Below are positions 1-8,823 of a stretch of 64,000 nucleotides of DNA, in pieces. Source of the stretch: Oxalobacteraceae bacterium (GTDB lineage: Bacteria > Pseudomonadota > Gammaproteobacteria > Burkholderiales > Burkholderiaceae_D); the NCBI GenBank assembly GCA_027490725.1, contig JAIXXN010000064.1:1-64000 (forward strand). Reading direction: 5' to 3'. The first letter of the stretch is position 1; every line of letters begins with the position of its first letter. Under the pieces are notes generated by a model that was not told the DNA's origin, did no database searches, and saw only the letters and a program-made list of their open reading frames with translations. The position numbers were made by a program, and so were the translations under genes.

Positions 1-445
1 GACCGCCAACTTGCTGGAAGTAGGTGAACTGCGTCACTTCCATGCCGTTCAGCCAGACTTCCCAGCCCAGACCCCAGGCGCCCAGCGTCGGCGATTCCCA
101 GTCATCTTCCACAAAACGCACGTCGTTCTGCTGCAGGTCGAGGCCCAGTGCAGCCAGCGAACCCAGATACAGGTCGAGAATGTTTTCCGGTGCCGGCTTC
201 ATCACTACCTGATACTGGTAGTAGTGCTGACCACGATTAGGGTTTTCGCCATAGCGGCCATCTTTCGGGCGGCGCGACGGTTGCACAGACGCGGCACGCC
301 AAGGCTCCGGGCCAATCGCGCGCAGGAAGGTGCCGGTGTGGAAGGTACCCGCACCCACTTCCATATCGTAGGGCTGGAGCAGGGCGCAGCCTTGCTGGTC
401 CCAGTAGGTTTGCAAGGTCAGGATAATTTGTTGAAATGTCAGCAT
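1..445 (-). CDS. glyQ: Glycyl-tRNA synthetase alpha subunit (3' end beyond window)
   Basis: Class II aminoacyl-tRNA synthetase alpha chain, which with the beta chain (GlyS) charges tRNA-Gly in the cytoplasm. The minus-strand translation from the ATG at 445 starts MLTFQQIILTLQTYWDQQG and continues with a GCALLQPYDMEVGAGTFH-like segment and a WRAAYVQPSRRP-type segment (here WRAASVQPSRRPKDGRYGEN). All of these are hallmark GlyQ sequences. Only about 148 of the usual ~300 residues are inside the window. It lies downstream of lnt in the same direction, the usual betaproteobacterial order, with a gap of about 90 bp. The family is unambiguous; the C-terminus cannot be judged. Confidence 0.95.
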   Translation of the reverse strand, partial: MLTFQQIILTLQTYWDQQGCALLQPYDMEVGAGTFHTGTFLRAIGPEPWRAASVQPSRRPKDGRYGENPNRGQHYYQYQVVMKPAPENILDLYLGSLAALGLDLQQNDVRFVEDDWESPTLGAWGLGWEVWLNGMEVTQFTYFQQVGG

Positions 446-536
446 CTTGTGTGGTCGGTGGCGCGGCCTGTGGGCGCGCGGTGTCAGTGTCGCTAAAGAG
501 ACAATTTTAGCGGGTTTTATAGGGAGCCTGTAGAGA

Positions 537-2105
537 TTAAGCGGCTTTTGGCCCCTTTTTTGTGCGCTGCGACCAAAACCATGCGCCCCCCAGCGCGATG
601 GCGAGCAGTGCCAGCAACATGCGGTTGCCCCACAGAATGTATGGGGTGTTACCCTGCATGCCCTGCACGCTGGTGGCAAGCGTACCCATTTGGTTGACGG
701 GCAGTTGCTGCAGAATCTGGCCGCGGCCATCGATCACGGCGGTGGCGCCGGTATTGGTGGCACGCAGCATGGGACGGCCCGTTTCCAGCGACCGCATCTG
801 CGAGATCTGCAGATGCTGGGGAATCGCGATGGTGTCGCCAAACCACGCCAGATTGGACAGATTGAGTAGTACCGTGGCGGCTTGCTGGCCGGCTGCCGGA
901 TGGTTTAGCTGGGCAGCAATTTCTTCGCCAAACAAGTCTTCGTAGCAGATATTCGGCAGCACACGCTGGTCGCGCACGGTGAATGCGGGCTGGATGGGCG
1001 CACCACTGGTCTGGTCGCCCAGCGGAATCGACATCAGATTGACGAACCAGCGGAAGCCGTACGGGATGAATTCGCCGAACGGTACCAGATGGTGTTTGTC
1101 GTAGCGATAGTAAGGGCTGCCGGCCTGCCCGGTGATGCCCAGTGCGCTATTGAAATAGGCGCTCTGGCTATCGGCCATGGGTATGCCGAGAATTAACTGA
1201 CTGTGGGTGCGCTGCAGGAATTCCGTGACGGCAGGCAGGTAATCGGTCGGCAGTTGCTGCGGCAACATGACGATCGCCGTTTCCGGCGTGGCGATCAGGT
1301 CGGCCGGTGCGGCCATGATGGCGCGCTGGTACTGACTGATCGCGGCCGCTACATGGGCGCCATTGAATTTTTCATCCTGCGGCACATTGCCTTGCAGCAG
1401 ACGCACCGAAATGGGCTGACCTTGCGGGCTGGTCCATTGTGGCAGGGTCAGCGCGGCACCGCCGCCGAGGATGGCGATGGCGCTGCCGGCGGCAATCAGG
1501 CGGCTGCGGTGGAAGGTCAGTAGCAGCGCACCGGCCAGCGTGGCGGCTAGCCAGCCCAGTGCGTACATACCCAGCACAGGGGCGTAGGCGGCCAGCGGGC
1601 TGTGATTGTGCGCATAGCCGGCCGATAGCCACGGGAAACCCGTAAATAGCCAGCCGCGCAGCCATTCGCCGAGCGTCCAGCAGGCCGGCAACACCAGCAG
1701 ATTGGCCGCTGCCAGTGGCAGGGCCCAGCGCAGCCGCAACCACGCCGCGCCGCCCATGGCTAGCGCCACATACAGGCCCATGCCGGCGGCCAGTAGTAGC
1801 ACGGCCAGTGCCGCCAGTGGGCCGGGCATGCCGCCATAAGTGTGCAGGGAAACGTAGAGCCAGTGGGTACCGGCGGCGGTCCAGCCAAAACCGAAGGCCC
1901 AGCCGATCAGCGCTGCGCTGCGTACGCCGTTACTGCGTAGCACCTGATAGAACAGGGTGGCCAGCGCGAGTATCTGTAAAGGCCACCAGCCGAACGGGGC
2001 AAAGGCGAACACGCACAAGGCCCCGGCCAGCGCGGTGATGGTCATGCGGCCGCGGGTGGAACGTTGCGGCCGTGGCTGGGCTGGATCGGTACGGCGAAAA
2101 CGCAT
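537..2105 (-). CDS. lnt: Apolipoprotein N-acyltransferase Lnt
   Basis: Inner-membrane enzyme that adds the third acyl chain to the N-terminal cysteine of lipoproteins, the last step of lipoprotein maturation. At 522 residues it has the usual length. Residues 1-220 are hydrophobic and multi-spanning. The rest is a periplasmic nitrilase-like domain with the catalytic triad visible: Glu275 in ATPETAIVM, Lys337 in YRYDKHHLVPFGEF and Cys387 in LPNICYEDLFGEE. The ATG overlaps the corC stop as TGATG, so translation is probably coupled. It is the fourth gene of phoH-ybeY-corC-lnt. Confidence 0.96.
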   Translation of the reverse strand: MRFRRTDPAQPRPQRSTRGRMTITALAGALCVFAFAPFGWWPLQILALATLFYQVLRSNGVRSAALIGWAFGFGWTAAGTHWLYVSLHTYGGMPGPLAALAVLLLAAGMGLYVALAMGGAAWLRLRWALPLAAANLLVLPACWTLGEWLRGWLFTGFPWLSAGYAHNHSPLAAYAPVLGMYALGWLAATLAGALLLTFHRSRLIAAGSAIAILGGGAALTLPQWTSPQGQPISVRLLQGNVPQDEKFNGAHVAAAISQYQRAIMAAPADLIATPETAIVMLPQQLPTDYLPAVTEFLQRTHSQLILGIPMADSQSAYFNSALGITGQAGSPYYRYDKHHLVPFGEFIPYGFRWFVNLMSIPLGDQTSGAPIQPAFTVRDQRVLPNICYEDLFGEEIAAQLNHPAAGQQAATVLLNLSNLAWFGDTIAIPQHLQISQMRSLETGRPMLRATNTGATAVIDGRGQILQQLPVNQMGTLATSVQGMQGNTPYILWGNRMLLALLAIALGGAWFWSQRTKKGPKAA

Positions 2106-2986
2106 CAGGCGTCGTCGGCGTCGATGGCGGCGGGCAGTTTTTCTACCAGCAGCACGTGGATCTGCCGGGCATCGGCACGCAATACCTCGAAGCGCATACC
2201 TTCGTAGTCGAACACATCGCCTTTGTGCGGCATGCGGCCCAGATGGTTGGCGACCAGACCGCCGATGGTATCGACGTCGTCGTCGGGCAGGGCGGTATCC
2301 AGTGCTTCATTGAACTGGGCGATCTCGGTGAGGGCTTTGATACGCCAGCGCGGGCCGTGGGTGCCTTCCTTGATCGACAGGATGTTGTCTTCCTCTTCGT
2401 CGAAATCGTATTCATCTTCGATGTCGCCGACGATCTGTTCCAGCACGTCTTCGATGGTGATCAGGCCGGCGACGCCGCTGTATTCATCGACCACGATGGC
2501 CATGTGATTGTGGTTGGCGCGGAAATCGCGCAGCAGCACATTCAGGCGTTTCGATTCCGGGATGAAAATAGCGGGGCGCAACATGTCGCGCACGTCGAAA
2601 GTTTCTTCGGCGTAGTAGCGCAGCAGGTCTTTCGCCAGCAGGATGCCGATTACTTTGTCGCGCTCGCCCTCGATGGCGGGGAAGCGCGAGTGTGCCGTCT
2701 GCAGCACGGACGGCAGCCATTCTTCGATCGGTTTGGAGATGTCGATGACGTCCATCTGCGAACGGGGAATCATGATGTCGCGGGCAGACAGATCCGACAC
2801 CTGAAACACGCCCTCGATCATCGACAAGGCGTCGGCATCGATCAGGTTGCGTTCGTGGGCGTCGTGCAGAACTTCCAGGAGTTCGGCGCGGTTCTCTGGT
2901 TCGGGGGAAATCAGTGCGGTCAGGCGTTCAAACAGTGACCGATGGGGTTTGGCGTCAGTCTTGACGCCACTAGAGTGCTCTTGCAT
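2105..2986 (-). CDS. corC: CorC/HlyC family CBS-domain protein (Mg/Co efflux or membrane-associated)
   Basis: A 293-residue soluble protein of the CorC family. Two CBS domains occupy roughly residues 75-195 (IMIPRSQMDVID and the VVDEYSGVAGLITIEDVLE segment are typical). A C-terminal CorC_HlyC transporter-associated domain follows at about 210-290 (TIGGLVANHLGRMPHKGD). Family members are linked to magnesium and cobalt efflux and to membrane integrity; the exact biochemical role is uncertain. It sits between ybeY (90 bp upstream, no gene seen in the gap) and lnt (1-bp overlap). Confidence 0.92.
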   Translation of the reverse strand: MQEHSSGVKTDAKPHRSLFERLTALISPEPENRAELLEVLHDAHERNLIDADALSMIEGVFQVSDLSARDIMIPRSQMDVIDISKPIEEWLPSVLQTAHSRFPAIEGERDKVIGILLAKDLLRYYAEETFDVRDMLRPAIFIPESKRLNVLLRDFRANHNHMAIVVDEYSGVAGLITIEDVLEQIVGDIEDEYDFDEEEDNILSIKEGTHGPRWRIKALTEIAQFNEALDTALPDDDVDTIGGLVANHLGRMPHKGDVFDYEGMRFEVLRADARQIHVLLVEKLPAAIDADDA

Positions 2987-3076
2987 AGGAGGCGTGAGCC
3001 GTTGTTTCGATGGCCTATAGGATACACCAAATGGAGGGGGGCGACCGTTTTTGTCAGTTTGATCACCCCCGGCTGC

Positions 3077-3541
3077 TTATTCCGCGTAGGGATCGGCGTA
3101 GCCGAGCGCGGCCAATAACTCGGTTTCGATGCCTTCCATCTCGGTCGCTTCCTCGTCTTCGAGGTGGTCGTAACCCTGGGCATGCAGCACGCCGTGGATG
3201 ATCAGATGGGCCGCGTGTTGTTCCACGCTTTTGTTCTGCTCGGCTGCTTCACGCTCCAGCACCTCGGTGCACAGGATGATGTCGGCGCGGGTCGGCTCAT
3301 CTTCGGCAAACTCCTCGCCTTCGTTGTAGGCAAAGGTCAGTACGTTGGTGGCGTAGTCCTTGTCACGGTAGCTGCGGTTCAGCTCGCGGCCTTCCTCAGC
3401 GTCGACAAAACGGATGGTCAGTTCGGCTGGCGCGAACAGCGCGGCCTGCACCCAGCGGCGGATTTTCGGACGGGGCAGGACTTCCTGCAAGCTGGCGTCG
3501 GCGTACTGGACGGACAGGGAGAGTTTATTTTTTGCGGACAT
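3077..3541 (-). CDS. ybeY: Endoribonuclease YbeY (rRNA maturation)
   Basis: Zinc-dependent endoribonuclease for 16S rRNA 3' maturation and ribosome quality control. The 154 residues fit the family. The metal-binding H-x3-H-x5-H motif is intact as HGVLHAQGYDH, with His116, His120 and His126, and is followed by the LEDEEATEME acidic tail. The N-terminal section carries the YRDKDYATNVLTF signature. The first 17 bp overlap the 3' end of the phoH-like gene, so the pair is likely translated together. Confidence 0.96.
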   Translation of the reverse strand: MSAKNKLSLSVQYADASLQEVLPRPKIRRWVQAALFAPAELTIRFVDAEEGRELNRSYRDKDYATNVLTFAYNEGEEFAEDEPTRADIILCTEVLEREAAEQNKSVEQHAAHLIIHGVLHAQGYDHLEDEEATEMEGIETELLAALGYADPYAE

Positions 3542-4604
3542 TTTTGATGGCAGTGGCTTTGATTAAGGGGGCGATTTCCGCCTCGTGGGTCTGGGCATTT
3601 TCGTAGGCATCGACGATGCGCGCCACCAGCGGGTGACGCACCACGTCTTCGCTGCTGAAGTGGCTGAAGGCAATCCCGCGTACCTCTTTCAGCACCTGCA
3701 TGGCATCCATCAGGCCGCTCTTCTGGCTCTTGTGCAAGTCGACCTGGGTGACGTCACCGGTGACCACGGCCTTGCTACCGAAACCTATGCGGGTCAGGAA
3801 CATTTTCATCTGTTCGACGGTGGTATTTTGCGCTTCATCGAGAATCACGAAGGCGTGATTCAGGGTACGCCCGCGCATATACGCCAGCGGAGCGATTTCG
3901 ATGACCTGCTTTTCGAACATTTTCTGGGTGCGGTCAAAGCCCAGCAGATCGTACAGGGCGTCGTACAGCGGACGCAGATAGGGATCGACTTTCTGTGCCA
4001 GATCGCCGGGCAGGAAGCCCAGCCGTTCGCCCGCTTCCACTGCGGGACGGGTCAGGATGATGCGTTTCACCGCGTCGCGTTCGAGTGCATCGACGGCGCA
4101 GGCCACCGCCAGATAGGTCTTGCCGGTACCGGCCGGGCCGATGCCGAAGCTGATGTCATGTTCGAGGATGTTGCGCAGGTAGCGGATCTGGTGCGGCGTA
4201 CGGCCGCGCAGATCGCTGCGGCGGGTTTTCAGAATCGGGCTATCGATGCTGGGTTCGACGAAGGGGGCGGCCACTACCTTGGCAACGGCGGCTGCGTCAC
4301 CGGTCGTGACGGCCTCGACCTTCTGGCTGGCGCGCTGTTCGACCAGTGCCAGTTGCACTTCTTCGATAGGAATGATTTTCTGGGCGACGGCGTAGAACTG
4401 TTCGAGGATCTGCACGGCACGTTCGGCGTTATAGCCGCTGACGATAAATTTCTCGCCACGCCGGAAGATGGTGACGTCCAGTGCTGCCGAGATCTGGCGC
4501 AGGTTTTCGTCGAGCGGGCCGCACAGGTGCGCGAGACGCGTGTTATCGAGCGGCTCGGGCACGAAGTAGAAGGGCTGAACGGGTGTATTGGTTTTCAAAG
4601 TCAT
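3525..4604 (-). CDS. ybeZ: PhoH-like ATPase (YbeZ)
   Basis: Cytoplasmic NTPase of the PhoH family that partners YbeY in RNA and ribosome metabolism. The 359 residues include a KH-like N-terminal region (about 30-80) and a P-loop GPAGTGKT at 156-163. A Walker-B-type segment FVILDEAQNTT and a downstream VTGDVTQVDL sensor segment follow. It is the first gene of the phoH-ybeY-corC-lnt operon. The ATG at 4604 gives the canonical start; the sequence upstream is the 373-bp divergent spacer. Confidence 0.95.
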   Translation of the reverse strand: MTLKTNTPVQPFYFVPEPLDNTRLAHLCGPLDENLRQISAALDVTIFRRGEKFIVSGYNAERAVQILEQFYAVAQKIIPIEEVQLALVEQRASQKVEAVTTGDAAAVAKVVAAPFVEPSIDSPILKTRRSDLRGRTPHQIRYLRNILEHDISFGIGPAGTGKTYLAVACAVDALERDAVKRIILTRPAVEAGERLGFLPGDLAQKVDPYLRPLYDALYDLLGFDRTQKMFEKQVIEIAPLAYMRGRTLNHAFVILDEAQNTTVEQMKMFLTRIGFGSKAVVTGDVTQVDLHKSQKSGLMDAMQVLKEVRGIAFSHFSSEDVVRHPLVARIVDAYENAQTHEAEIAPLIKATAIKNVRKK

Positions 4605-4977
4605 GCTTTACGAGTGAGGCCGCGAACGCGGCGCAGGCATTAGTTTAGCGTACTTTGCGCCGCCCCCGCCTAGGTAAACAGGGACCTGCGGCTTGATGCC
4701 GGATGTAACAGTTTCCTACAAGTTCTTGCGTGCGCCATCGCCCAGCCCCATGTGATGAAATAGCTTTGTTGCCAAGCTTTCTAGCTGCTGATTGATGCCG
4801 GTTAAGTTTTACTGCCGTTCTACTGCGTGGACGGGGCAGAAATCGAGCGCATTGCGCATAGAATTAAATTGCGCATCTGGCAACTTGGCGCGGTCGGACT
4901 TGGCTCAGAAAGGCTACTAAGTTGCACTTAAGTTCAGGCTTGCACACTCCATCCACCCAACCAAAGAAGGAACTACC
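4605..4977. promoter_or_regulatory. Divergent spacer between phoH-like operon and HTH gene
   Basis: 373 bp without a credible gene, separating two divergently transcribed units. It must contain the promoters of both. A direct repeat of ATTGCGCAT (4851-4859 and 4868-4876, period 17 bp) lies about 100 bp upstream of the HTH gene. A Shine-Dalgarno-like AGAAGGAA lies just before its ATG. I could not assign -35/-10 boxes with confidence. Confidence 0.4.
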
Positions 4978-5310
4978 ATGACACACCATGCTCTCGCTTC
5001 GCAGGAAAGCTACAACCCTAACCACTTGCTCGATATTTTGCTGGGCAAGATGCAACTGAAAAACGATGCGGCGCTGTCGCGGATGCTGGAAGTGGCGCCG
5101 CCCGTGATCAGCAAGATCCGCCACCACCGTTTGCCGGTGGGCGCCTCGCTGCTGATCCGCATGCACGAAGTGACCGGCATGAGTATTCGTGACCTGCGTG
5201 ACCTGATGGGGGACCGGCGCACCAAATACCGTCTGTCCGATGCCCAGGGGCGGCCGAAACCGGAAGAACGCCAGGAGAAGGCTGAGGCCGGAAATTATGC
5301 GCGTCACTGA
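4978..5310 (+). CDS. Small helix-turn-helix DNA-binding protein (XRE/Cro-like)
   Basis: A 110-residue protein with one predicted HTH around residues 20-60 (DAALSRMLEVAPPVISKIRH, then SIRDLRDLMG). This is the Cro/CI-like layout of small transcription factors seen often in Oxalobacteraceae. The C-terminus is charged and probably disordered. No sensor domain is visible. It is monocistronic and ends at a strong hairpin (5337-5372). The upstream direct repeat ATTGCGCAT is a possible autoregulatory site. The target genes are unknown. Confidence 0.75.
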   Translation: MTHHALASQESYNPNHLLDILLGKMQLKNDAALSRMLEVAPPVISKIRHHRLPVGASLLIRMHEVTGMSIRDLRDLMGDRRTKYRLSDAQGRPKPEERQEKAEAGNYARH

Positions 5311-5336
5311 TGTGCCCGCGTATCATTGCTAAGCCG

Positions 5337-5372
5337 CGCTGCACTGCCCCCGTCACCGGGCGCAGTGCAGCG
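5337..5372. terminator. Hairpin between convergent genes
   Basis: Perfect 11-bp inverted repeat CGCTGCACTGC / GCAGTGCAGCG, extended by an inner CCC/GGG pairing. It lies between the convergent HTH gene and the HDOD gene. There is no clear T-run, so it may work as a bidirectional stem or a pause site. Confidence 0.6.
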
Positions 5373-5389
5373 TGCTCACCAGCGCGCTG

Positions 5390-6235
5390 CTAGCCGAGTA
5401 GCAGCATCGCGATTTCTTCGTACTGCAGTTCGGTTTCACGGAACAGATGTAGATAATTATCCTCGCTCAGTCCCAGCGCATTCCATGCGACGCTCGAGAC
5501 GGGCGGTACCAGATCATCGTCGTCCTCGACCAGATCGAGGGCATGCACGACCGAGTTGGCGATATGCACGATGGCCGCCAGAAAGCCGGCGCCCGGATGT
5601 TCCGGATCGTGATGGCCGCCGATAGCCAGGCGCATGGTGTCGGAGAAATTCCAGTGATCCGCCAGAGCCATGCCCGCATCGACGTGGTCGACGCCGAGCA
5701 CGGCGCGTTCCGCTTCCAGCAACTCGCAGTCATGCGCCTTGCGGTAAGCGATGGCCTGCGCATACTGGCGCGGGAAGCAGGACACCAGTACCAGCCGGCC
5801 GATGTCGTGCAGCAGGCCGGCCGTGAACGCATAATCCTGATTGAAACGCATCTGGCGCGCCAGTATTTTGGCGCAGGCGGCCGTGGCGATGGAATGGCGC
5901 CAGAAAGCCTGATGGTGGAAGCCGGGGCAGTGCGTATCGGCAAAACAACCGGTCACGGCAGCCGCCGTAATCAGATTGCGGGTGGCCTGAAAGCCTAAAT
6001 AGGTAATCGCTTGCTGGATGGTGGTGACTTTCACCTGTAAGCCATACAGCGAAGAATTGGCCAGACGCAAGGTCTTGGCCGTCAGCGCCTGATCGTGCGA
6101 GACCTTTTTGGCCAGCACGGCGATATCGACATCTTCCTGATCTATGCTGTTGAGCAATTCCATCACGACCACCGGTAGTGACGGCAGGTCGTCCAGGGTG
6201 CGGACCACTTCTTCGTAGCTGAGGATGTCACTCAT
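5390..6235 (-). CDS. HDOD domain protein
   Basis: A 281-residue HDOD-domain protein, the degenerate HD-phosphohydrolase-like fold used as a signalling scaffold. The domain begins near the N-terminus (DDLPSLPVVVMELLNSI), continues through KVSHDQALTAKTLRLANSS and contains TAGLLHDIGRLVLV and VDHVDAGMALADHW. An HDIG-like core is therefore retained, though HDOD proteins are usually catalytically inert. The ATG at 6235 is chosen because it overlaps the stop of the upstream gene by 8 bp (6228-6235); the longer frame would run far into that gene. Confidence 0.85.
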   Translation of the reverse strand: MSDILSYEEVVRTLDDLPSLPVVVMELLNSIDQEDVDIAVLAKKVSHDQALTAKTLRLANSSLYGLQVKVTTIQQAITYLGFQATRNLITAAAVTGCFADTHCPGFHHQAFWRHSIATAACAKILARQMRFNQDYAFTAGLLHDIGRLVLVSCFPRQYAQAIAYRKAHDCELLEAERAVLGVDHVDAGMALADHWNFSDTMRLAIGGHHDPEHPGAGFLAAIVHIANSVVHALDLVEDDDDLVPPVSSVAWNALGLSEDNYLHLFRETELQYEEIAMLLLG

Positions 6236-6575
6236 GTTCGGGCGCCTCCCCTGCGCCATGGCGGTAGGCACTGACATAGCGCCGCAGTTGCGAGGTCGCC
6301 CAGTCCATTTCGGTGCTCTCGTCGTTTTTGCGGAACAGGTGGGCCAGCCGCGCTTCGTGGTGATGCAGCGTCGCTTCGATGGCTTCTGCCGAATACTCGG
6401 CCTGCTGTATCGGTAACACGCTGATGCCGTGGCGTGGCATCAGGGCCAGCATGGCTTCGGTCAGAATCGTGCCTTGCGGCAGCAGAACCTGTCCCTGTAC
6501 ATCGAGTAATTCGTCAGACAGCACCATGCCGGGCCGGACGTCCGGCAGGGCTAGTTGATGAAAGTTTCCGCTCAT
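6228..6575 (-). CDS. Small protein resembling the N-terminal region of HD-GYP proteins
   Basis: 115 residues. The segment LPDVRPGMVLSDELLDVQGQ followed by LLPQGTILTEAMLALMPRHGIS resembles the conserved stretch in front of the HD domain in many HD-GYP phosphodiesterases. There is no HD domain of its own. It overlaps the HDOD gene by 8 bp, so the two probably form one functional unit, like a split two-domain protein. The start at 6575 is supported by GGAG about 8 nt upstream; longer in-frame extensions lack this. Confidence 0.65.
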   Translation of the reverse strand: MSGNFHQLALPDVRPGMVLSDELLDVQGQVLLPQGTILTEAMLALMPRHGISVLPIQQAEYSAEAIEATLHHHEARLAHLFRKNDESTEMDWATSQLRRYVSAYRHGAGEAPEHE

Positions 6576-6748
6576 GGTGCGCTCCAAAATTGCCACAATG
6601 CCACATTGCCTGATCTTTAGCTTGCATGCAAGCAAAGTCTGCCATAGGAAACATGGCCACAGGTCGAACTTGCCAAGACGCATGTCATACCGTACATTGG
6701 GACGTACGCAACTTCCTACACATACTTACTTGCACGCGAGGCTGGTCC

Positions 6749-8326
6749 ATGTTTGGTATCCAAGGCCGTTTGACACTGCTGTTCGTGGTCATCGTGACCC
6801 TGGTGCTGGGTATTTCAGGTACCTATGCCCAGTATAGTCTCGGACATGAATTGGAAGTGGCCAATCAGCGCCTGCGCGAAGGGGTGCTGACCCGCCTGCA
6901 GACCAGTCTGCCTTCCGCTTTATGGGACCTGGACAAAGCCAAAGTCGATAATATCGTAGCGGCGGAAATGCTGCCGCCCGAATTGGTATCGATCCGTGTC
7001 TACGATACCTCGGTCGGCCTGTTTTCCGGCAAGCTGCGCCATGAGAATGGCAGCGTCAGCGCCATCGAAAATGACATCGCCGTGGCCGGCACGCCGGTGG
7101 TGGCCGACCTGGCCTACCGCGATTCCGGCGCTGCCGGCGCTTCCCTGAAACCGGTGATCGTGGGACGGGTGGTGGTCAATTTCAGCCGCGCCCAGATTGA
7201 TGCCACGCTGGCCGCTGAAGTGCGCCGCAAAGTCACCGAAGTGCTGCTGCTCGATCTGATTCTGGTGGCGGCACTAGCACTGTCGCTGCGCATCGTGTTC
7301 GACCCCCTGAAACGCTTGCGCGATGGTCTGTTTGATCTGGCCACGCGCGGCAGTGACGAAGTGGAAGAATTGCCCGACAGCCGGCACGACGAACTCGGTG
7401 AAGTGATCCGCGGCTTCAATGCCATCCAGCGCAAGGTGAAATCGAATATCCAGCGCATCCGCGAAGCGGAAGACGAGGCGCGCAAGTCGGCCCAGACCAC
7501 CGCCAAGGCGCTCGATGATCTGCGCCGCACCCAGGAATCGCTGCTGCAGGCAGAGCGGCTGGCTTCGCTGGGCGGACTGGTGGCCGGGGTGGCGCACGAA
7601 ATCAACACTCCCGTCGGGATCGCCCTGACCAGCGCCTCGGTCTTACTGGAAGCGACAGAAAAAGTCCATCTGGCCGTGGAAGGCGGCAACATCAAGAAGT
7701 CCGACATCATGCGCTATCTGGAGACTGCGTCGGAAAGCACCCGCCTGATCATGAACAATGCCTACCGGGCCGCGCATCTGATCCACAGTTTCAAACAGAT
7801 CGCCGTCGATCAGGTGAGCGAGGCGCGGCGTCGTTTCGAGCTGCGCGACTACATACACGAAGTAGTCTCCAGTCTGCAGCCGAAGCTGAAGAAGACCCGG
7901 ATCACCGTCAATATTGCCTGCCCGCCTGATGTGATGCTTGATAGCTATCCCGGTGCGCTGGCGCAGGTGATTACCAACCTGACCCTGAATTGCGTCGAGC
8001 ATGCTTTCAACCCGGATGATGCGGGGCGCATCAGCATCAGCGTGGTGCAGCAGGCCGACTGGATTGAAATGCAGGTGGAAGATGATGGTAAGGGCATCCC
8101 GCCGGAAATGCTCGACAAGGTGTTCGACCCCTTCGTGACCACCCGGCGCGGCCAGGGTGGTACTGGACTGGGCTTGAACATCGTCTTCAATCTGATCGTT
8201 AAACAGTTCTGCGGCACGATCGCTGTGGCCAGCGTGCTGGGCAAGGGCGCCCGTTTCACCCTGCGCATTCCCTGCGTGACGCCGAGCGACGAGAATCCCC
8301 CCGTTTTACCCCATGATCAACACTAG
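6749..8326 (+). CDS. Membrane sensor histidine kinase (orphan)
   Basis: 525 residues with TM1 at about 8-27, a periplasmic sensor of about 135 residues, TM2 at about 163-183, then a HAMP-like linker and coiled coil. The DHp box is VAHEINTPVG with His283. The ATPase domain shows LNCVEHAF (N box), DDGKGIPPEM (G1) and GQGGTGLGLNI (G2). The HEINTP-type H-box is common in kinases for C4-dicarboxylates and related signals, but the ligand is unknown. No response regulator is adjacent. The ATG at 6749 is chosen because it immediately precedes TM1; the reading frame is open further upstream. Confidence 0.88.
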   Translation: MFGIQGRLTLLFVVIVTLVLGISGTYAQYSLGHELEVANQRLREGVLTRLQTSLPSALWDLDKAKVDNIVAAEMLPPELVSIRVYDTSVGLFSGKLRHENGSVSAIENDIAVAGTPVVADLAYRDSGAAGASLKPVIVGRVVVNFSRAQIDATLAAEVRRKVTEVLLLDLILVAALALSLRIVFDPLKRLRDGLFDLATRGSDEVEELPDSRHDELGEVIRGFNAIQRKVKSNIQRIREAEDEARKSAQTTAKALDDLRRTQESLLQAERLASLGGLVAGVAHEINTPVGIALTSASVLLEATEKVHLAVEGGNIKKSDIMRYLETASESTRLIMNNAYRAAHLIHSFKQIAVDQVSEARRRFELRDYIHEVVSSLQPKLKKTRITVNIACPPDVMLDSYPGALAQVITNLTLNCVEHAFNPDDAGRISISVVQQADWIEMQVEDDGKGIPPEMLDKVFDPFVTTRRGQGGTGLGLNIVFNLIVKQFCGTIAVASVLGKGARFTLRIPCVTPSDENPPVLPHDQH

Positions 8327-8346
8327 CATGAGTAGAGTGAGCCCCT

Positions 8347-8751
8347 ATGCCTAAAGTGAGCGGAGAATTCAAGGTCAGGATCGCGCCGGAAACCATGTCC
8401 AGCGTCGCCAATGAAAGCAGCATCAGCCGGATGTCACTGGATAAGCACTACAGCGGTCCGCTGGAGGCCACGGGGCGGGGCGAGATGCTGGCGTTTATGA
8501 ATCGCGAGATCGGTTCCGGTGCCTATGTGGCGATGGAGCGGGTGCAGGGCACGCTCGATGGCCTGCATGGCAGTTTTCTGCTGCACCATTGCGGCACCAT
8601 GCAGCGCGGAACGCCGAGCTTGGCGGTGGCCGTGGTTCACGATTCGGGGCAGGATGAATTGAGCGGACTGAGTGGCACACTGCAGATCCGTATCGAAGAG
8701 GGCAAGCACTATTATGATTTCGATTACACGCTGAACCCGCACCAGTCCTAG
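8347..8751 (+). CDS. DUF3224 family protein
   Basis: A 134-residue cytoplasmic protein matching the DUF3224 pattern: an alternating beta-strand fold with DKHYSGPLEATGRGEML, YVAMERVQGTLDGLHGSF and LQHCGTM/LHHCGTM-type motifs. Members are allene-oxide-cyclase-like barrels of unknown function. It lies 20 bp after the sensor kinase stop on the same strand, so cotranscription is likely, and it is followed by a strong terminator. Confidence 0.8.
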   Translation: MPKVSGEFKVRIAPETMSSVANESSISRMSLDKHYSGPLEATGRGEMLAFMNREIGSGAYVAMERVQGTLDGLHGSFLLHHCGTMQRGTPSLAVAVVHDSGQDELSGLSGTLQIRIEEGKHYYDFDYTLNPHQS

Positions 8752-8771
8752 CGATGCCCTACGTCAGGGCG

Positions 8772-8801
8772 AAAAAAATCCCGCCAGTGTGCGGGATTTT
8801 T
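8772..8801. terminator. Bidirectional rho-independent terminator
   Basis: A-run, then stem ATCCCGC / GCGGGAT with loop CAGTGT, then a T-run. It serves both the DUF3224 gene (+) and the PEP-CTERM gene (-), which converge here. Confidence 0.9.
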
Positions 8802-8823
8802 GTGCAGCGCAATAAGTGTTGGC

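Noticed and set aside
491..512. Hairpin CGCTAAA / TTTAGCG as terminator of lnt
   Set aside because: The T-rich side is on the wrong strand for lnt, and it lies only 46 bp before glyQ in the same direction.
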